This document shows, in pieces, positions 21,634 to 24,061 of a DNA stretch of 24,061 bases (the stretch's first letter is position 1; every line of letters begins with the position of its first letter). Made by a program: the position numbers and the translations under genes. The stretch is from Oxalobacteraceae bacterium (GTDB lineage: Bacteria; Pseudomonadota; Gammaproteobacteria; Burkholderiales; Burkholderiaceae_D): the NCBI GenBank assembly GCA_003537575.1, contig DPRS01000041.1, positions 45,711 to 69,771 of the forward strand. Reading direction: 5' to 3'. The notes under the pieces were generated by a model, which was not told the DNA's origin, made no database searches, and saw only the letters and a program-made list of their open reading frames with translations.

Positions 21634-23769
21634 ATGGCCGTCATCAAAAGCCACCAACCTCTTGCGGCGCAGCGCCGGAAATGTGCGGCCGCAGTCTCGC
21701 TCGCCGTCCTCGCCTTTCCTGGTGTGATCCATGCGCAGCAAGCCGGTTCCACTTCGACCGTGGTAAACGCCGGCGCCGACGTCACCATGGAGACCATCCA
21801 GGTCAGCGGCGACTGGCTCGGCTCCGGGCTTGAAAACAGCGTAAAGAGTTTTGCCGGCGCCCGCAGCGTGGTCAAAAAGAAGGAAATCCAGGCAACTGGG
21901 GCATCCAGCATCGGCGACGTGATGCGCCGCATTCCCGGCGTGCAGTCCACTGACAACTCAAGCACCGCCGGCAGTGCAATTTCGCTCAATATCGGCGTGC
22001 GTGGCCTGACTGGCCGCTTTTCGCCCCGTTCGACGGTTCTGCTCGACGGTATTCCGCTCGCCGTTGCGCCATACGGGCAGCCGCAGCTCTCCTTTGCCCC
22101 GGTCAGCCTCAACAACATCGAGTCGATCGATGTCGTGCGCGGCGGCGGCGCGGTGCGATATGGCCCGCAAAACGTCGGCGGCATCATCAATTTCAAAACG
22201 CGCTCCATTCCGACCACGCCGGGGCTGACTGGCGACGCGTCAGTCCGCTACAGCGAATTCGGCGAAGGCGGATCGACGACGCAATACAGCACATTCATCG
22301 GTAGCCAACTCGATAACGGCCTTGGCCTGGCATTGCTCTACTCCGGATTGGAAGGCTCTACCTGGCGGAAAAACAGCGATGAGAAGATCAACGATCTGGC
22401 GCTGAAATTCCGCTACGAGCTGAATCCAGGCTCTGAAGTGTATGGAAAACTATCCTACTATTACGCGCGCTCGAACACTCCCGGCGGCCTGACAGTGGCG
22501 CAATTCAATGCGGATCCGTTCCAGAACACGCGGCCATACGATTTCTGGAGCGGCGAGCGCAAGGGCATCGATATCGGTTACATCAACAGTTTGTCCGATA
22601 CGCAGGAATTCGAAATCCGCGCGTATTACAACGACAGCTTCCGTCAAAGCGTACTGGCCAACATACCTGGCAATACGCCGGTAAGACTGGCAAACCAGCC
22701 GCGATATTACGAGGTGTTCGGCATCGAGCCGCGCTATACGCAACGCTTCAATATCGGCGGCACATCCAATGATGTGACCGTGGGCTACCGATATCTGCGC
22801 GAACGCGGCCACGACGATGTCTTCAACAAGACCTTCGCCACCGGAGCGTTGTCGGCGACGACGACCAATGAAAACTCGACCGATGCCCACGCCATCTATA
22901 TCGATGACAAGATCGCATTCGGTTCCTGGCGCATCACCCCTGGCGTGCGTTTCGAGCACATCGAGTCGGTACGCAGGGATCTTTCAAACAATAATTCCTT
23001 CCCTGTCACTAACAACAAAGCCTTGCCATCGCTGCATGCCGCATACTTGCTGAATCAGGCTGCCACCCTTTTTGCCAACTACAGCACGTCCTTTGGGCCG
23101 GTGCAGAATACGCAGCTGAATTCGCAGACTGCCGCCAATCCGCTGCGGCCTGAACTGGCAAAAACAATCGAAGCCGGCGCGCGCTGGAATGGCAAGAACA
23201 TCACTGCGGAAGCGACAGTATTCAACATCCGTTTCGATAACCAGATTCAGCAGGTTCCTGGTGTGGCTCCCGTGACGTTCAGGAACATCGGCGAAACCAA
23301 GCATGATGGCTTTGAGACGGCGATCGACTACACGTTCGACAAGGCCGGCACGTTTGCGGGACTCGGCATGTTCGCCAATTACACCTATGTGCGCGCCCTG
23401 CAGAAATCGGGTGCGGACGCAGGCAAGGACGTGCCATTTTACTCGCGCAATACGGACACCATTGGCCTGCGCTATGAGACAGGCCCGTGGGGCTTTAACT
23501 TGTCTAGCACGCACCAAAGCCGGCAATACTCGGATAACGCCAATACGGCTGCCGAGAACGCCAACGGTTCCATCGGCATGGTTCCGGGCTTCCGCGTCTG
23601 GAATGCGCAAGTCAGCTGGAAAATGCCCGGCGCCAAAGGCTTCGACGTTCTGGCAGGCGTCAACAACCTGAGCGACAAGCGTTACTACACCCGCAACGTC
23701 GACAGCAACGCCGGCCGCATGGTCGGCGCGCCGCGCACCGTGTACGTGCAAGGACGCTACGCTTTTTAA
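21634..23769 (+). CDS. TonB-dependent receptor of the FecA (ferric dicitrate) type
   Basis: This is a 711-residue outer-membrane receptor. The signal peptide ends near GVIHA; METIQVSGDW around residue 50 looks like the TonB box. The plug is strikingly like E. coli FecA: RRIPGVQSTDNSS, then LNIGVRGLTGRFSPRSTVLL, DGIPLAVAPYGQPQLSFAPV, IESIDVVRGGGAVRYGPQNV and GGIINFKTRSIP, to about residue 190. The barrel ends YVQGRYAF with terminal Phe. Unlike E. coli FecA there is no N-terminal signalling (STN) domain, and no fecI/fecR genes are adjacent, so control is by the Fur box. Ferric citrate is the likely but unproven substrate. GGAGAA precedes ATG 21634. It is monocistronic, ending at the terminator at 23793. 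Confidence 0.93.
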   Translation: MAVIKSHQPLAAQRRKCAAAVSLAVLAFPGVIHAQQAGSTSTVVNAGADVTMETIQVSGDWLGSGLENSVKSFAGARSVVKKKEIQATGASSIGDVMRRIPGVQSTDNSSTAGSAISLNIGVRGLTGRFSPRSTVLLDGIPLAVAPYGQPQLSFAPVSLNNIESIDVVRGGGAVRYGPQNVGGIINFKTRSIPTTPGLTGDASVRYSEFGEGGSTTQYSTFIGSQLDNGLGLALLYSGLEGSTWRKNSDEKINDLALKFRYELNPGSEVYGKLSYYYARSNTPGGLTVAQFNADPFQNTRPYDFWSGERKGIDIGYINSLSDTQEFEIRAYYNDSFRQSVLANIPGNTPVRLANQPRYYEVFGIEPRYTQRFNIGGTSNDVTVGYRYLRERGHDDVFNKTFATGALSATTTNENSTDAHAIYIDDKIAFGSWRITPGVRFEHIESVRRDLSNNNSFPVTNNKALPSLHAAYLLNQAATLFANYSTSFGPVQNTQLNSQTAANPLRPELAKTIEAGARWNGKNITAEATVFNIRFDNQIQQVPGVAPVTFRNIGETKHDGFETAIDYTFDKAGTFAGLGMFANYTYVRALQKSGADAGKDVPFYSRNTDTIGLRYETGPWGFNLSSTHQSRQYSDNANTAAENANGSIGMVPGFRVWNAQVSWKMPGAKGFDVLAGVNNLSDKRYYTRNVDSNAGRMVGAPRTVYVQGRYAF

Positions 23770-23792
23770 CGTCTGAACAGCGCTTGATAAGA

Positions 23793-23828
23793 AATAAGGC
23801 CGGTCAATCATTGTTGACCGGCCTTATT
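23793..23828. terminator. Bidirectional terminator between the FecA-type receptor and phoH
   Basis: A perfect 15-bp stem (23793-23807 with 23814-23828) has a 6-base loop and AT-rich ends on both sides. It serves the convergent receptor and PhoH genes. Confidence 0.88.
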
Positions 23829-23839
23829 GTTTTCAAGCC

Positions 23840-24061
23840 TTACAGCACGTCGCTGGCGTAATCCGCCAGCCGGGAGCGCTCGCCGCGCGCCAGGGTAATG
23901 TGGCCACCGTGGCCCCAGCCCTTGAAGCGATCCACCACGTAGGTCAGGCCGCTGGAACCCTCGGTGAGATAGGGCGTGTCGATCTGCGCGATATTGCCCA
24001 GACAAACGATCTTGGTGCCGGGACCGGCGCGCGTGACCAGCGTCTTCATCTGCTTGGGCGT
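23840..24061 (-). CDS. PhoH-family ATPase, C-terminal part (5' end outside window)
   Basis: The last 73 residues are visible, ending at TAA (23840-23842 on the minus strand). They read TPKQMKTLVTRAGPGTKIVCLGN, then QIDTPYLTEGSSGLTYVVDRF, and HITLARGERSRLADYASDVL. This is the conserved end of the PIN-PhoH fusion ATPases (YlaK/PhoH2 type), in which GxGTKIVCLGN-QID forms part of the RecA-like core and RGERS carries a conserved arginine. These proteins are linked to RNA cleavage and unwinding. The PIN and Walker A regions lie beyond the right edge. Confidence 0.9.
   Translation of the reverse strand, partial: TPKQMKTLVTRAGPGTKIVCLGNIAQIDTPYLTEGSSGLTYVVDRFKGWGHGGHITLARGERSRLADYASDVL

Noticed and set aside
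1..24061. tRNA, rRNA, CRISPR array, complete IS element or prophage
   Set aside because: None was seen; the short repeats present are hairpins, terminators, one tandem duplication and the REP-like cluster.

Overview
The window looks like a chromosomal segment of a GC-rich betaproteobacterium, most probably Burkholderiales, family Oxalobacteraceae (Herbaspirillum/Collimonas-like). The basis is the gene order rpsF-priB-rpsR-rplI, the N-terminally extended S18, the betaproteobacterial LexA and DnaB sequences, and strong G/C bias at third codon positions. This placement rests on recognised protein families, not on a database search. I see no rRNA, tRNA, CRISPR array, complete insertion sequence or prophage.

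Layout. (1) 1-3913: an iron-uptake cluster with the 3' part of a TonB-dependent siderophore receptor, a second complete siderophore receptor and a small PepSY-type membrane protein, closed by a bidirectional terminator. (2) 3928-5631: suhB (inositol monophosphatase) and trmJ (tRNA 2'-O-methyltransferase), diverging from a short intergenic region that holds an inverted repeat. (3) 5705-6640: lexA on the minus strand with a consensus SOS box in its promoter, an 11-bp tandem duplication over its stop codon, and a possible gene remnant downstream. (4) 6710-8420: the ribosomal operon rpsF-priB-rpsR-rplI, with a candidate S6:S18 autoregulatory hairpin in the leader and a REP-like cluster of inverted repeats that runs from the end of priB into the priB-rpsR gap. 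(5) 8502-17957: an apparently inserted accessory block between rplI and dnaB. It holds a cytoplasmic PAS-PAS histidine kinase with its NarL-type regulator, a small unknown gene, a large carboxylesterase lipoprotein, an acyl-CoA synthetase paired with a lone periplasmic binding protein, and a MetX-like acyltransferase/hydrolase. (6) 18144-21349: dnaB, then a DUF47/PhoU-like gene and a Pit phosphate transporter. (7) 21416-23828: a FecA-type TonB receptor with a clear promoter and an overlapping Fur box. (8) 23840-24061: the C-terminal end of a PhoH-family ATPase on the minus strand.

How the genes work together. Iron acquisition brackets the window (two siderophore receptors plus PepSY protein on the left, Fur-controlled FecA-type receptor on the right). 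The middle is informational housekeeping: translation, SOS control, replication restart and replicative helicase. The accessory block suggests sensing, ester hydrolysis and carboxylate uptake/activation, but its substrates cannot be read from the sequence. I do not see a clearly new multi-gene system. The observations most worth a second look are the REP-like cluster that appears to supply the PriB C-terminus, the candidate S6:S18 leader, the split rplI-dnaB neighbourhood, and the esterase with an unusual oxyanion-hole motif.
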